DNA of 6,392 nucleotides, from contig JAKBCP010000052.1 of assembly GCA_021807645.1 (NCBI GenBank), positions 1 to 6,392 on the forward strand. The letters run 5' to 3'. A program made the translations under genes and the position numbers. Positions within the stretch are counted from its first letter, which is position 1, and the number at the start of each line of letters is the position of its first letter. Below the pieces are notes generated by a model that worked only from the letters and a program-made list of their open reading frames with translations, was not told the DNA's origin and did no database searches. This document shows positions 4,825 to 6,392 of the stretch, piece after piece. This stretch comes from a bacterium (lineage in GTDB: Bacteria > Vulcanimicrobiota > Vulcanimicrobiia > Vulcanimicrobiales > Vulcanimicrobiaceae).

Positions 4825-6392
4825 CTCGATACTCCCCGCCGAACGGTTCGCGTTCATCGGGCCGAGCGCGCGAACGATGTAGATGCCCGTCAGTCGTAGC
4901 GGCGGCAACGCCGTCCGCGGGATCGCAACGCGGACCGAGCGGAGGCCGGCGCGATCGAGCGGCTCCGCGGTCAACAAGATGTCGTCATTGCGCGCATCGC
5001 GCATCGCAACGCGGAGAAAGCCTCCATCTCCCGCAGAGCGGACGTCGAACGTCAGCGCGGTCGTCTCCGACGGCAATGGTTGTTCGAGCAGCGCGAATGC
5101 GGCGCGTTCCGCACCGCTAAAATCGTAGGCGAGTTCGATGGCGCGGCCATTCTGCGTCGCGCGAACGCCGCCGGTCTCGGAGGCGGGAACGCTCAGGAAG
5201 CGTGCGATGCTTGCGAGACGCAACCGAACGGCGTGAGCGCCGACGTGGATAGTTTTCGCTGCGATCGCACCGCCGATTTCCAACTGCACGTCGGCATCGG
5301 CGCTCGCGGCCGCGAGCAGTCCCGAGGGCGTAACCCTCGCTCCGACCGCGCGCCACGGGAGCTCGTCGGGAAGGGCGATGCGTGCGCCGTCGGCATCGCG
5401 CGCCACGACGCGAAGTTGCAGCGTACCGTTGGGTGCGAGATCGGCGAGCCGCGGGTGGATCGTCATCGACGCGGGCCGAGCGAAGACCTCGAGCGCGATG
5501 CCTCCGCGCAGGTTCCCATCGCCGAGAACGAGGCGTCCCACACCCGGTGCGCGCGCGACGAAGGTGCCGGCTTCGAAACGGCCGAGCGATGACGGTTCGA
5601 TACGAGCGCGAATCGCCGACGCAACCGCGCCGAGCGGATGCAGCGCACGATCGACGCGGAGAATATGGAGCGCGATGCGCGCTCCGACCAACGCGCGAAT
5701 TTTTTGCGGACGAACGGCGAGCGCCGCCGGCGGCCCGACAGGCGCGAGTTCTTCGAGCGCGATTCCCTCGGCGATGCGTCGCTCCGTACCGTCGGAGGGA
5801 ACCCCGAGTACGTGCGGGTGCATCCGACCGGGCGTACGTACGAGCATCACCGAGGAGCCGCCGCCGTCGAGCGCCATCGCGTCGCGTGCGCCGAGCGAGA
5901 GCATGAACGCCGCGAGTTGGCGACGGGTGACGCCGATACTGTAATGCGGATTCTTTCCGTCGATCTCGACGATCAGCACGCGACCGTTCGCCGTGATGCC
6001 GATCGCCGTCGTCGGTATCGCTACCGAGAATCCGGCGCCGTTCGGACCCTCCGGATCGTGGTGATAGCTCCCCGCGCGGAGGAAGATCGGGCCGCCGCCG
6101 AAGGCCGTGCGAAGCGGCACGTTCTCGCCCGCTCTTTCCAGCGTTCCCGCGACCGCGATTGTTGTGCCGACGGAGGGGACGCCGATCGTCGATTCGCTTG
6201 CGAGCCCATACGCAAGATAATAGCCGGCGGGGTTGGCTTGCAAATTATCGGCGGTTCCGAGCACGCGATAGTTCGTAAACGGCGGCGAGCCGGCGACCGG
6301 CGCGAGTTCGAGGACGGTTGCATCGGGGAGCGCGGGCAGCGCTCCGTAGGATGGAAGAAAGAGTGCTACGCCGTGCTGCACGCGGCGATCGA
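4741..6392 (-). CDS. Phosphodiester glycosidase (NAGPA-domain) protein with C-terminal beta-sandwich-like modules, N-terminus beyond window
   Basis: At least 549 codons are visible and the frame is open at the right edge. A GTG at 6381 is in frame but is probably internal, because the opening strands and any signal peptide of the domain would lie further upstream. Numbering from that GTG, the NAGPA fold shows AFGGGPIFLRAG (93-104), IPTTAIGIT (122-130), VLIVEIDGKNPHYSIG (135-150) and the signature ALDGGGSSVML (170-180). GVPSDGTERRIAEGIAL (193-209) closes the domain. NAGPA enzymes cleave sugar-phosphodiester bonds; bacterial members are exported and linked to cell-envelope or exopolysaccharide glycans. 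Residues about 215-300 and 301-380 look like successive Ig-like strands (ASMTIHPRLADLAPNGTLQL resembles a BIG2-type start). About 405-527 looks like a carbohydrate-binding-type beta sandwich ending GSIELSNLRAWV. A charged tail (EEPEAERRQREQYR) lies antisense to the neighbouring membrane protein's last helix. The NAGPA assignment is strong, the accessory domains moderate. Confidence 0.88.
   Translation of the reverse strand, partial: DRRVQHGVALFLPSYGALPALPDATVLELAPVAGSPPFTNYRVLGTADNLQANPAGYYLAYGLASESTIGVPSVGTTIAVAGTLERAGENVPLRTAFGGGPIFLRAGSYHHDPEGPNGAGFSVAIPTTAIGITANGRVLIVEIDGKNPHYSIGVTRRQLAAFMLSLGARDAMALDGGGSSVMLVRTPGRMHPHVLGVPSDGTERRIAEGIALEELAPVGPPAALAVRPQKIRALVGARIALHILRVDRALHPLGAVASAIRARIEPSSLGRFEAGTFVARAPGVGRLVLGDGNLRGGIALEVFARPASMTIHPRLADLAPNGTLQLRVVARDADGARIALPDELPWRAVGARVTPSGLLAAASADADVQLEIGGAIAAKTIHVGAHAVRLRLASIARFLSVPASETGGVRATQNGRAIELAYDFSGAERAAFALLEQPLPSETTALTFDVRSAGDGGFLRVAMRDARNDDILLTAEPLDRAGLRSVRVAIPRTALPPLRLTGIYIVRALGPMNANRSAGSIELSNLRAWVAGSSTEEPEAERRQREQYR

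Noticed and set aside
4841..4852. Small inverted repeat CGAACGGTTCG as a terminator for the plus-strand operon
   Set aside because: The stem is only five base pairs with no loop space and no following U-tract, and it lies inside the glycosidase coding sequence.
5080..5944. Several plus-strand open frames (for example 5080-5592 and 5378-5944) inside the glycosidase gene
   Set aside because: They are antisense to the conserved NAGPA and accessory domains, have biased Arg/Ala/Ser composition and carry no recognisable domain.

Overview
The window is a densely packed, high-GC bacterial chromosome segment. It holds eight protein-coding genes, two of them cut by the window edges, and the only non-coding gap of any size is about 90 bp. 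Every gene looks chromosomal. I see no tRNA, rRNA, CRISPR array, insertion sequence or phage gene. GTG starts, 4-bp stop/start overlaps and GCG/CGC/ATC-rich codon use run through the whole window, so nothing stands out as recently acquired. The organism cannot be named from the sequence alone. A membrane-anchored TlpA/ResA-type thioredoxin implies an extracytoplasmic thiol-redox system. A deep-branching, high-GC, possibly uncultured lineage is plausible, but that is only an impression.

Layout. (1) Positions 1-1378, minus strand: a three-gene operon in the order O-methyltransferase, flavin reductase, metallo-beta-lactamase-fold hydrolase. The genes are joined by two GTGA overlaps, and the last gene runs off the left edge. 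(2) 1470-2180, plus: a stand-alone LON substrate-binding-domain protein, divergent from the operon. (3) 2185-3033, minus: FolD of one-carbon folate metabolism, tail-to-tail with the LON gene across a 4-bp gap. (4) 3032-4824, plus: a three-gene operon of a 106-residue protein of unknown function, a TlpA/ResA-like thioredoxin, and a membrane protein with three N-terminal and one C-terminal membrane segments, a plan resembling ResB/Ccs1. Its first start codon shares a CATG tetramer with the FolD start on the other strand. (5) 4741-6392, minus: the C-terminal part of a phosphodiester glycosidase (NAGPA-type) protein with extra beta-sandwich-like domains. Its 3' end overlaps the membrane-protein gene by 84 bp.

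The points most worth a second look are: a FolD in which the catalytic lysine of the cyclohydrolase/dehydrogenase site is replaced by leucine; a probable thioredoxin/membrane-protein partnership in which the exported domain carries two cysteines; an 84-bp antisense coding overlap in which a hydrophobic helix lies opposite a charged tail; and divergent genes whose start codons overlap, leaving no intergenic promoter space. I found no defence system, mobile element or clearly new multi-gene system.
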